Assembly (NCBI GenBank): GCA_947500545.1
Contig: CANMSO010000007.1
Coordinates: 1 to 64,000 of the forward strand
Source: an uncultured Aquimarina sp.
GTDB lineage: Bacteria > Bacteroidota > Bacteroidia > Flavobacteriales > Flavobacteriaceae
Reading direction: 5' to 3'
Length of the DNA: 64,000 nucleotides
Part shown: piece after piece, positions 11,701-20,010 of the stretch
Position numbering within the stretch: the stretch's first letter is position 1
Layout of the letters: the number at the start of each line of letters is the position of its first letter
Translations under genes and position numbers: made by a program
The notes under the pieces: model-generated
Databases searched by the model: none
Told to the model about the DNA's origin: nothing
The model's input: the letters and a program-made list of their open reading frames with translations, nothing else

Positions 11701-12124
11701 GATTCCAGAGATTTTTTATGTCGTTTCTAACATTCCTCTTTCCGCAAACGGAAAAATTGATAAACGAGCGCTACTTCTTGATAAGGGCGAGGTACTTAAA
11801 AGCAATGTGAAGTTTGAAAAACCTAAGAACGAAATTCAAGAAAAGTTAATAAAATTATTAAGAACAGAATTGAATGAAGGTACAAAAATAGGTATCCATG
11901 ATAATTTTTTTGATTTAGGATTAAATTCAATAAAACTACTCAGGTTCTTAGAATTAATTAATTCAGCGTTTGATGTTACTATTATGCCAGAAGTATTATT
12001 TGAATATCCAAGTATATACGAATTGGCTAAGGTATTTTCTGATGAAAAAGAAGAGAATAAAAGTGACAATTTCGAAAACAATGTGAAAGAGATGGATGAT
12101 TTCTTTGATATGATGGTAGAATAA
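8741..12124 (+). CDS. Non-ribosomal peptide synthetase, TubC-C-A-T, predicted Ser
   Basis: This 1127-residue, one-module NRPS begins with a TubC-type docking domain (residues 1-55) that should bind the C-terminal strand of the preceding PKS. The condensation domain (about 65-500) has an intact HHIISDG at 202-208. The adenylation domain (about 525-1030) has YTSGTTGNPKG near 671. The carrier domain has Ser1063 in DLGLNSI. My specificity reading is D-V-W-H-I-S-L-I-D-K, nine of ten positions matching the known Ser code DVWHLSLIDK. The C-terminus is acidic (KEMDDFFDMMVE), like that of the first NRPS, and is followed after 17 bases by a second PKS gene. The start ATG follows the 386-base gap directly. 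Function is very secure; substrate is a good prediction. Confidence 0.96.
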   Translation: MYSLINELDKNDIRLSLSEGELEISFDTPEIDEVILQKIKENKEELIAFMKQNSSLIEENITPLQKKDKYLASSAQQRLWIQLRLDGNSSTYNIPNTLELEGNIYKKELIDAIEATVDRHEVLRTVFIEENDILYQKVLDRRALGFKVDYHDFTSVKRAEEAVKECISEDSFITFNLEKGPLMRVTLFKISEIKWALYFNMHHIISDGWSMHILEKDIKAFYTAFLKNVTPKLPVLKIHYKDYSAWQLEQIVSPKFEEHKRYWLQKLDREWTYLDLPFRKKNKGVKSNVGEALRTYISSENTKKLKSFTQENKGSVFISLLSICKVLLNRYTSQKDIIIGTAVDGRDHSDLEGQIGFYVNTLILRNTIEPSHSFDSIHKDIKESTLSAFNHKLFPFDKLLEYLSIERDVSRNSIFDVFINYNSNSINSTNEVVDDKIEFLGDSLAKFDLSIIFEEVGENILFHISYNTSIYDRWMIEEFMELFKQLLSSVLECPNKPINEIDLLSKEKKNKLQYKFNNTEVSYNLEKTILDHFNENVKNNPNTVALIFEDENLTYLELDKKATQLSKFLMRKGIEPGDFIPICINRSFEMIIGILGVLKSGACYVPIEPSYPKDRINHILKETEAKLILSKKSVEFEFEETERVDIDDFQDEELSVNDIEIASEDLAYMIYTSGTTGNPKGVMNNHKGVINRLLWQKSYLTLDASDTFLLKTPFTFDVSVWEIFLPLLCGSKLVIASPDGHKNPFYLKDIIKKEKVSLVHFVPSMLGVYMQSVKENSFDSIRNLICSGEELPIEFVEEFRKSNKKSRIHNLYGPTEAAIDVTAIDLTESSLDHVGVSIGRPIANTEIYIVDEFNTLLPMGVIGEIVIGGIQVAEGYFKKEQLTSDKFIPNPFSGVGKVYKTGDLGMWLNDGYIYYKGRKDNQVKIRGNRIELREVEQAILTLDEVDQVVVLADDTSKEKILTAYLVAKGISLDHLKGFLRNKLPIFMIPEIFYVVSNIPLSANGKIDKRALLLDKGEVLKSNVKFEKPKNEIQEKLIKLLRTELNEGTKIGIHDNFFDLGLNSIKLLRFLELINSAFDVTIMPEVLFEYPSIYELAKVFSDEKEENKSDNFENNVKEMDDFFDMMVE

Positions 12125-12141
12125 TTATAACACGTACTACA

Positions 12142-15100
12142 ATGGGAAAAAAAGATATAGCAATTATAGGGCTTGCAGGGCGATTTCATGGATCTGAGGA
12201 TATCAAGGAGTTTTGGGAAAACTTGGCTGGTTCTAAAGAATTACTTCAGTTTTTTACTAAGGAGGAACTATTAGAACTTGGCGTTGATAAATCCATTGCC
12301 AATAATCCAAAATTTGTACCAGTAGATTCTGTTATAGAGAATGCCGAAAGTTTTGACTTTTCGTTTTTTGGATATACAAGAGATGAAGCTAATTTAATGG
12401 ATCCGCAAATTAGAATTATGCATGAACTTGTATGGACTGCCTTAGAAGATGCAGGTTGTGATCCACACAGTTATTTAGAAAATATAGGTTTGTTCTTGTC
12501 GGCGTCAAACAATTTAAGATGGGTTGCCCATGCATTAACCCAAAAAAGTGACGTAAATCCTTTTTTTATTTCACAAATAGCTAACAAAGATTTTTTAAGT
12601 TCATTAATATCATATTCCTTAGATCTAAAAGGACCAAGTTATCTTACTTCTACAGCTTGTTCAAGTTCATTAACTTCTGTGCATTTAGCATGTAGAAGTT
12701 TATTGATGAGAGAGTGTTCAATAGCTATCGCAGGAGGGATTAGTATAAACTGTAAAGAAGATATAGGTTATTTTCATAAAGAAGGAATGATAGAATCTGT
12801 TGATGGTCATTGTAAGCCATTTGACAAGGATTCTACAGGTACAGTAGGAGGAAATGGAGGTGCAGTAGTAGTTTTTAAAAGACTTGAGGATGCCGTAAGA
12901 GATAATGATAATATATATGGGGTTGTTCGTTCTACAGCGGCAAATAATGACGGTAAAAGAAAAGTAGGGTATACAGCTCCTAGTATTAAAGGACAGGCAG
13001 AGTGTATTAATCTGGCGCATAAAATTGCAAATGTTACTCCAGAATCTATTTCATATATCGAAACCCATGGAACAGGTACTAAATTGGGTGATCCTATAGA
13101 AATTTCTGCTTTGAATAATGTTTTTAATAGCACTACACATAAATGTGCTATAGGATCTGTAAAATCTAATATAGGTCATTTGGATGCAGCAGCTGGTATT
13201 GCGGGTTTTATTAAAACTTGTCTTTCTCTTAAGAATAGAAAAATACCTGCTTCATTACACTTTAAGGAATCTAATCCTAATATAAGCTTTAAATCTGGGC
13301 CGTTTCATGTAAATAATAAACTTGTAGATTGGAATACTAATGATGACACTCCCCTAAGAGCAGGAGTTAGTAGTTTTGGTATAGGAGGGACTAATGTGCA
13401 TGTCGTTATGGAAGAGTTTTTGTCCAATAAAAAGACTCAAAATGGTGACCTAAGATCAACCCGTTTATTACCTATTTCAGGAAAAACACCTTATGTTCTA
13501 GATAAGAATAAGAAAGATGTAGAAGAATTTATCAAAGAAATTGATCAAAATCAACTTTCAAATTTATCATATACTCTTATTAATGGCCGCAGGCATTTTG
13601 ACTATCGCAATTACTTGACCTGTCAAAACAATCAGGAAGGATTAGAAGTTACTAGTGATTATAAAACAATAGTTAAGAAAGATATTAATAATGTTGTTTT
13701 TCTATTTCCTGGTCAAGGAAGTCAATATTTCAAAATGGCGAAAGGACTTTATGAAGAAGAGCCATTTTTTAGATCAATGCTTGATAAAGGTTTTGAGCAA
13801 TTAGAGAATCTAACAGGTACAGATTTTAAATTGATTATTGGTTTTAAGAAAAACCAAATACCTGATGAAACATTGATTCATAAAACACTATATACTCAAC
13901 CTTTAGTCTTTTTGATAGAGTATAGTTTAGCATCCTATTTAATGTACTTAGGGGTTCAGCCCACCTATATGATTGGACATAGCTTAGGAGAGTATGTAGC
14001 TGCAACAATAGCGGGAGTATTTTCTTTTGAAAAGGCTATTGAGATTATTGTAAAACGTGCAGAACTCATGAATAAAGTCCCTCAAGGCACAATGGTTTCG
14101 GTTGGGATATCTGCAGAAAAAATACGTAGCCTGATTGATAAAGATATTTCGATTGCCGCAATCAATTCTTCGGATTCTTGTGTGATTTCAGGTCGGGATG
14201 AAAGTATAAGTAAATGCATTAAGGGCCTTGATGAAAAAGATATAAATTATAAGATATTAAAAACCTCACATGCATTTCATTCTAATATGATGGATGATAT
14301 TTTACATGAGTATCAAGAGTTTTTAAAGAGGTTTAAATTTTCAGAACCAGTTTTAGACTTTATCTCAAACTTAACAGGTCAACCAATAAAAAGTGAAGAA
14401 GCTACTTCAGTAAAATATTGGGTTAAACATTTACGAGAAACAGTAAATTTTTCTGAAGGATTAGAGTATTTAAATAAAAAAGAAAACAACATTTTTATAG
14501 AAATAGGTTCAGGAAAAACACTGATACCTTACGCTAAACAGAAAGAGAATATTAGAGATCAAGAAACATTGAATCTATTAAAATCACCTAAAGAAGATGT
14601 AAACGATACCTTTTATTTCACAAATGTCATTGGAAAGCTATGGAGCTATGGTTTAAATTTAAATTGGGATAAATACTTCGAAAATGAAAATGTAAACAAA
14701 ATTTCGGCACCAACTTATAACTTTGACCATACTTCGTTAGATTATAAAGTGGATCCATATTCAGGAATAGGAGCCCTTTTCGGACAAGAAGCAAGTTCTT
14801 ATGATAATTGGTTTTACATTAAGAACTGGAAAAAATCATCTGTCAAACGAATTACTGAGGATATAAACAAAGGGTTTATTGTTTTTTCAAATGATAAAAA
14901 ATTCAATTTATCTATAAAATCAGAGTTAGAAAATCAAGGGGAAACATGTATAGATGTTTTGCAAGGAGACTCTTTTAAAAAAGTTGGAAACTCGTCTTAC
15001 CAAGTTAAAGATGATCTGAAAAAACTATTTATAGCAATCAAAGAACAAGAGATTTGTTTGAATAACATTATTTTAAAATTTTCTTTTGTTGACGACTTAT

Positions 15101-16530
15101 CTAAATTACAAGATTACTTTATTTACTTCTTAAATATTTGCAGAGAAATAATTGCATATTATCCAGATCAACAAAAGAAAATAACACTTATTTCGGATTA
15201 TAATAACGAAGTGCTAGGAGGGGAAAAGATTAACGTTTCTGCATCCACAATTAGTACCCTATTCAAAATATTAGCGCAAGAGAACCCTATTGTATCATTT
15301 TCACAGTTAGATATTAATGAACCAGATCTTTCTGAAGATTTATTGCAAAATATAATAAAGGATATTAAATATAATTTTAAAGATCAGAATATAGCTTATA
15401 GAAATAAGTACAGATGGGTAGAGTTTTATGATGGTATTGAGTTACCTAAAAATAAAACAATTACCATAACGAATGAAAAAACATACCTTATAACTGGGGG
15501 TCTAGGACATCTAGGGTATACTATTGCATCCTACCTGGGAGCAAATTATAATGCTACAATAATATTAACTGGTAGAGCTGAACTTCCTACAGAAGATACT
15601 TGGGAAGCATATCTTTCTAATGAAGATTCGAAAAGCAGTTTAGTAAACAAAATAAAAAGATTTAAAAAGTTAAAGGAACAAGGTTTAAAGGTTCATTATT
15701 ATAGAATGGATGTATCAAGTTTACAGGAAATGCAATCGGTAGTTAGTAGTGTTGAAAGTAATCTAGGCAAAGTTTCAGGAATTGTTCACGCTGCAGGAGT
15801 AATTGATAATCATTCTTTTAAACCAGTAGAGGATATAGATATTCAAAATATTGAAACTCATTTTAATCCTAAAATACATGGTACGCTAAACCTATATAAC
15901 GTCTTTAAAAACAGCAATCTGGATTTTGTTTGGATTAGCTCAAGCCTTTCATCCATATTAGGGGGATTGACTTATGGTTCTTATGCCGCAGCAAATAAGT
16001 TTATAGATGCATTTATAGAGAATAATAGAGAGGAGTTACAAAATTGGAAAGTTGTTAATCTAGACGGCTTAGGTCAAGGAGCAATTCAGGATCACGAATT
16101 AATAAACATATTTGAGGATATTTTAAGCCTTGAAAACTGTCATCAGTCAATTATTAGCTTAAATGATCCAAATAAATTTGAATTTAAAAAGGAAATAATA
16201 CCAGAAAAAGAAGAAAAAAAGATCTTTTTAGAAAAAGAGAATTATGATCCTCCTAGTACTGAAACTGAAAAGGTTTTATGCGAATTATGGCAATCATTTT
16301 TTGGATACGAAAGTATAAATATTACAGATAGCTTCTTTGATTTAGGAGGAGATTCTCTAAAAGCAATGACACTAGTAAAAAGAATACAAGGTAGGTTTGA
16401 ATTAGAAATCAACTTATTGGATTTCTTTGGAAAGCCAACCATAAAAGAACTAGCCAAAGACATAGATGTCGCAAAAAATATTTTTAAGCTTAATAAACAG
16501 TCGGTCAAAAAGAATAAAATCACTATATAA
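12142..16530 (+). CDS. Type I polyketide synthase module, KS-AT-KR-ACP (second copy)
   Basis: This 1462-residue paralogue of the PKS at 3915-8354 has the same domain order. The KS triad is Cys173, His309 and His346. The AT nucleophile is Ser614 (GHSLGEY), and HAFH at 710-713 points to malonyl-CoA. The KR has TGGLGHLG near 1118 and catalytic Tyr1281 in YGSYAAAN. The ACP has Ser1405 in LGGDSL. No DH, ER or TE is present. It should add malonate to the Ser-bearing chain and reduce it, giving a gamma-amino-beta-hydroxy acid derived from Ser. The basic N-terminus (MGKKD) fits the acidic tail of the NRPS before it, and the C-terminus ends KKNKITI, a docking strand for the TubC domain that follows. 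Its stop codon overlaps the next ATG by one base (TAATG), indicating translational coupling. Confidence 0.96.
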   Translation: MGKKDIAIIGLAGRFHGSEDIKEFWENLAGSKELLQFFTKEELLELGVDKSIANNPKFVPVDSVIENAESFDFSFFGYTRDEANLMDPQIRIMHELVWTALEDAGCDPHSYLENIGLFLSASNNLRWVAHALTQKSDVNPFFISQIANKDFLSSLISYSLDLKGPSYLTSTACSSSLTSVHLACRSLLMRECSIAIAGGISINCKEDIGYFHKEGMIESVDGHCKPFDKDSTGTVGGNGGAVVVFKRLEDAVRDNDNIYGVVRSTAANNDGKRKVGYTAPSIKGQAECINLAHKIANVTPESISYIETHGTGTKLGDPIEISALNNVFNSTTHKCAIGSVKSNIGHLDAAAGIAGFIKTCLSLKNRKIPASLHFKESNPNISFKSGPFHVNNKLVDWNTNDDTPLRAGVSSFGIGGTNVHVVMEEFLSNKKTQNGDLRSTRLLPISGKTPYVLDKNKKDVEEFIKEIDQNQLSNLSYTLINGRRHFDYRNYLTCQNNQEGLEVTSDYKTIVKKDINNVVFLFPGQGSQYFKMAKGLYEEEPFFRSMLDKGFEQLENLTGTDFKLIIGFKKNQIPDETLIHKTLYTQPLVFLIEYSLASYLMYLGVQPTYMIGHSLGEYVAATIAGVFSFEKAIEIIVKRAELMNKVPQGTMVSVGISAEKIRSLIDKDISIAAINSSDSCVISGRDESISKCIKGLDEKDINYKILKTSHAFHSNMMDDILHEYQEFLKRFKFSEPVLDFISNLTGQPIKSEEATSVKYWVKHLRETVNFSEGLEYLNKKENNIFIEIGSGKTLIPYAKQKENIRDQETLNLLKSPKEDVNDTFYFTNVIGKLWSYGLNLNWDKYFENENVNKISAPTYNFDHTSLDYKVDPYSGIGALFGQEASSYDNWFYIKNWKKSSVKRITEDINKGFIVFSNDKKFNLSIKSELENQGETCIDVLQGDSFKKVGNSSYQVKDDLKKLFIAIKEQEICLNNIILKFSFVDDLSKLQDYFIYFLNICREIIAYYPDQQKKITLISDYNNEVLGGEKINVSASTISTLFKILAQENPIVSFSQLDINEPDLSEDLLQNIIKDIKYNFKDQNIAYRNKYRWVEFYDGIELPKNKTITITNEKTYLITGGLGHLGYTIASYLGANYNATIILTGRAELPTEDTWEAYLSNEDSKSSLVNKIKRFKKLKEQGLKVHYYRMDVSSLQEMQSVVSSVESNLGKVSGIVHAAGVIDNHSFKPVEDIDIQNIETHFNPKIHGTLNLYNVFKNSNLDFVWISSSLSSILGGLTYGSYAAANKFIDAFIENNREELQNWKVVNLDGLGQGAIQDHELINIFEDILSLENCHQSIISLNDPNKFEFKKEIIPEKEEKKIFLEKENYDPPSTETEKVLCELWQSFFGYESINITDSFFDLGGDSLKAMTLVKRIQGRFELEINLLDFFGKPTIKELAKDIDVAKNIFKLNKQSVKKNKITI

Positions 16531-19500
16531 TGGAAAAGCTAATAAAAAGACTCACAAAGGAAGATATAGGTATTTCAATTAATAGTAAAAATGAATTAGA
16601 ATTAAGTTATGATAGTGATTATATAGACGGTAATCTATTAGAAGAAATAACAAAGCATAAACAAGAATTAATACAGTATTTAAGTAGGTTTAATAATAAA
16701 ACTCCACACAAAATATCACAAGTAGTAGAGAAAACTAAATACAAAGCATCTTTAGGGCAAAAAAGAATATGGGTGTTAAGCCAATTTAAAGAAGGGTCTG
16801 TCGCTTATAATCTTTCTAATCTAAGAGATATTGGACATTTTGAAATAACAAAATTTAAAAAAGCACTGGATTACTTAATTAATCGTCATGAGATATTGAG
16901 AACCGTATTTAAAATAGAAGAAGATGGAGAATTATATCAGTATATATCAAAAGTACATCCAGTAGATTCTTTTTTTGAATATAAAGATTACAGAGATAAA
17001 TCTAGTGAGCAAATAAAAGAGGAGATTAAGCAATATGCAAAAATACCATTTGATTTAGCACAAGGGCCATTATTCAAAGTATACATTTTTCAGACAGACT
17101 CAGATAGATATATGATGTATTATAATATGCATCATATAATTAGTGATGGATGGTCGCTAGAAGTGATACAAAAAGATTTGATGTTCTTTTATGAAGCTTT
17201 GTTGGCAGGGACACAAATAAATAAAGAAAAATTATCAATACAATATAAAGATTATTCTTCATGGCAATTAGAATCAATTGAAAACGGATCCTTTGATAAG
17301 GAAAAAAAATATTGGACAGAACACCTTAAAGGAGATATCCCTTTACTAAATCTATCCTCCAATACAAAAAGGCCTGAAATAAAAACTTTTAATGGAAAAA
17401 AGCTGCAAACAATAATAAATATTGAAGCTACAAATGAAATAAGGAGTTTTGTAAATAAATATAGAGGGAGTATATATTCATTTTTGTTAACAACTTGGAA
17501 TATATTGCTATACAAGTACACAGGAGAAAAAGAGTTTACTATAGGAGTACCAGTTGCAGGAAGAGGTATAGAAGAATTAGAAAATCAAATAGGGTTTTAT
17601 GTTAATACAATTCCATTAAAAAATAAAATTAACTCTGAAGATACTTTTCTTGAAACATTTAAGAGAATTAGTGAAAATATGCTCGAGGGGATTTCAAATC
17701 AAATGTATCCTTTAGATAGAATTATTGAAGATCTAGGAGTAAATAAGGATGTGAGTAGAAACCCTTTATTCGATATACTACTTACTTATCAAAGCATTAG
17801 GAAAATGAAGCTTGAATCCAGCCAGGAAAAAGCTTTGGAGAATATGAAGCTTGATAAAACAACAACTAAGGCTAAATTAGATTTAGACATTGATTTTCTG
17901 GAACATCAAAATTATATAACTTTTGAAGTAACATACAATACAGATATTTTTCAAGAAGGATTTGTAAGGAAGTTAATATCGCATTTTAAACAGTTAATAG
18001 ATTCTATTCTAAAAACTCCTGATTCAGATATAAAAAAGATCGATTTTTTATCAAGTGAAGAAAAAATACATCAATTAAAAGAGCTTAATAATACACAAAA
18101 ACAGTTTGATTTAGATAAAACAATAGTAGAGGTATTTAGGGAACAAGTAAACAAAACACCTAATGCTATAGCAATCTCTTTTAAAAATGAGTCAATAACC
18201 TTTAAAGAGTTAGATAGAAAATCAAATTACTTGGCTCATGAACTTATAAGAAAAGGAGTAGAAAAAGAAGATTTAGTTCCAATTTGTATCGATAAAAATA
18301 TAGAAATGGTGATAGGGATTTTAGCTGTTTTAAAAAGCGGAGGAGCTTATGTTCCTGTAGATCCTAATTACCCTAAGGAACGCCTCGATTTTATTATAGA
18401 AGATACAAATTCTAGTTTTATATTATCCTCTTCAAATTTTAAGAGCATTGTTGGAAGATATGATTCTAAAAATATAATATACCTAGATGAAAAGCTGGAA
18501 ATAGTACCTGAAGACAATTGGGATTCTCCAAAAACCGAATTTTCGACAAATAATTTGGCGTATGTTATTTATACTTCAGGAAGTACAGGAAAACCAAAAG
18601 GAGTAAAAATTGAGCATAAATCTTTGATGAATTTTTTATTTAGCATGAGTGACTACTTCACTTTTAATCAGAATCTAAAGTTTTTAAGCCTTACGACTTT
18701 TACATTTGATATTTCTATACTAGAGCTTTTATCTCCGTTACTTTCAGGAGGAAAATTGATTTTGGTTGGAGATAAAGAATCTAAGGACCCAGAACAAATT
18801 ATAGATATTATTAATACAACTAAACCTAATTGTATTCAAGCAACACCATCAAGGTGGCAAATGTTAATGACTAGTGGATGGAATAATAATGAAAATATTA
18901 CCCTGTTGTCTGGAGGTGAAAGTATTGATTATGAGCTTAAAGAACGACTTACAGAAGTGAGCAATAAAGTTTGGAATCTATACGGACCAACAGAAACAAC
19001 TATATGGTCATGTATCTCTAGGTTAGAAAAGGGAAAAAAAATAAACATAGGAGAACCTATTGCCAATACCGATGTATACATATTAGATGAGCATTTATCT
19101 TTAATCCCTCAAGGGATGGTTGGTCAACTATGTATTGGAGGGTTAGGATTATCTAGAGGATATTTAAATCGTCCAAATTTAACTTCAGAAAAGTTTATTC
19201 CTCACCCTTTTAAAAAAGAAGAACATCTTTATCTAACCGGAGATTTAGCTCGTTGGTCGCCAGATGGTACTATTGAATTTTTAGGAAGAAACGATCATCA
19301 AGTAAAAATAAATGGATATCGTATCGAAATGGGAGAAATAGAATCTGCATTAATTGATATTGATAATATTCAACAAGCAGTAGTTTTAGCTATCAAAAAT
19401 AGTGGCGTTAAGCAACTAGTGGGATATCTTGTTAGTGAAGAAGAAATAGATCAACAGGAGATACAGAGTATCTTAATGCATAAACTTCCTGAATACATGG

Positions 19501-19880
19501 TTCCAAGGATCTATGTGAAACTTAAGAAAATGCCATTAACACATAATGATAAAATAAATCGTAAAGTTTTACCTCTTCCTGTTTTGAAACAGGATTATGT
19601 AGCCCCTTCTAATCAAATTGAAAAAGTAATTGCTGAATTATGGAGGGAAAATTTGAATATAGAAAAAATAGGGGTTAACGATAACTTTTTTAGACTAGGA
19701 GGTGATAGTCTAAAGGCCATACGAATCAATTTAGAAATAAATAGCAAGTTTAATATTGATTTTGAGATGTCAGAATTGTTTAAGTTGACAACAATAAAAA
19801 AACTTTCCGAAGCTATTATTTCGAAACAACAAAACGAAAAAGAAACCCAAAGGCAAATTGTAGATAAGATTACAATATAA
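16530..19880 (+). CDS. Non-ribosomal peptide synthetase, TubC-C-A-T, predicted Gly
   Basis: This 1116-residue module has a TubC docking domain (1-50) and a C domain with HHIISDG at 201-207. The A domain (about 530-1030) has YTSGSTGKPKG near 681, and the T domain has Ser1060 in LGGDSL. The specificity residues read D-I-L-Q-L-G-L-I-W-K, identical to the code known for Gly. The usual A10 motif NGKxDR is changed to NDKINR, but the catalytic Lys remains. The C-terminus ends VDKITI, the same type of tail as the two PKS proteins. This suggests it passes its chain to the other TubC-bearing NRPS at 21642, across the hydroxylase gene in between. It starts with a one-base overlap with the PKS gene. The 130 bases after it hold no gene. 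Confidence 0.96.
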   Translation: MEKLIKRLTKEDIGISINSKNELELSYDSDYIDGNLLEEITKHKQELIQYLSRFNNKTPHKISQVVEKTKYKASLGQKRIWVLSQFKEGSVAYNLSNLRDIGHFEITKFKKALDYLINRHEILRTVFKIEEDGELYQYISKVHPVDSFFEYKDYRDKSSEQIKEEIKQYAKIPFDLAQGPLFKVYIFQTDSDRYMMYYNMHHIISDGWSLEVIQKDLMFFYEALLAGTQINKEKLSIQYKDYSSWQLESIENGSFDKEKKYWTEHLKGDIPLLNLSSNTKRPEIKTFNGKKLQTIINIEATNEIRSFVNKYRGSIYSFLLTTWNILLYKYTGEKEFTIGVPVAGRGIEELENQIGFYVNTIPLKNKINSEDTFLETFKRISENMLEGISNQMYPLDRIIEDLGVNKDVSRNPLFDILLTYQSIRKMKLESSQEKALENMKLDKTTTKAKLDLDIDFLEHQNYITFEVTYNTDIFQEGFVRKLISHFKQLIDSILKTPDSDIKKIDFLSSEEKIHQLKELNNTQKQFDLDKTIVEVFREQVNKTPNAIAISFKNESITFKELDRKSNYLAHELIRKGVEKEDLVPICIDKNIEMVIGILAVLKSGGAYVPVDPNYPKERLDFIIEDTNSSFILSSSNFKSIVGRYDSKNIIYLDEKLEIVPEDNWDSPKTEFSTNNLAYVIYTSGSTGKPKGVKIEHKSLMNFLFSMSDYFTFNQNLKFLSLTTFTFDISILELLSPLLSGGKLILVGDKESKDPEQIIDIINTTKPNCIQATPSRWQMLMTSGWNNNENITLLSGGESIDYELKERLTEVSNKVWNLYGPTETTIWSCISRLEKGKKINIGEPIANTDVYILDEHLSLIPQGMVGQLCIGGLGLSRGYLNRPNLTSEKFIPHPFKKEEHLYLTGDLARWSPDGTIEFLGRNDHQVKINGYRIEMGEIESALIDIDNIQQAVVLAIKNSGVKQLVGYLVSEEEIDQQEIQSILMHKLPEYMVPRIYVKLKKMPLTHNDKINRKVLPLPVLKQDYVAPSNQIEKVIAELWRENLNIEKIGVNDNFFRLGGDSLKAIRINLEINSKFNIDFEMSELFKLTTIKKLSEAIISKQQNEKETQRQIVDKITI

Positions 19881-20010
19881 CCTTCCATTTATTTTATATA
19901 AAAATCATTTTTCGATTTCTCACAAATCAATAACCTATGGTTTATAGGGTGGTGATACACTATTCTATAAACTCAAACAATAATCAGTATAAAAAATAAA
20001 ATTATCAGTT

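Noticed and set aside
12718..13133. Antisense frames of about 100 residues inside the second PKS gene
   Set aside because: They lie wholly opposite conserved KS motifs and have no recognisable domain; the + strand gene explains the open frames.
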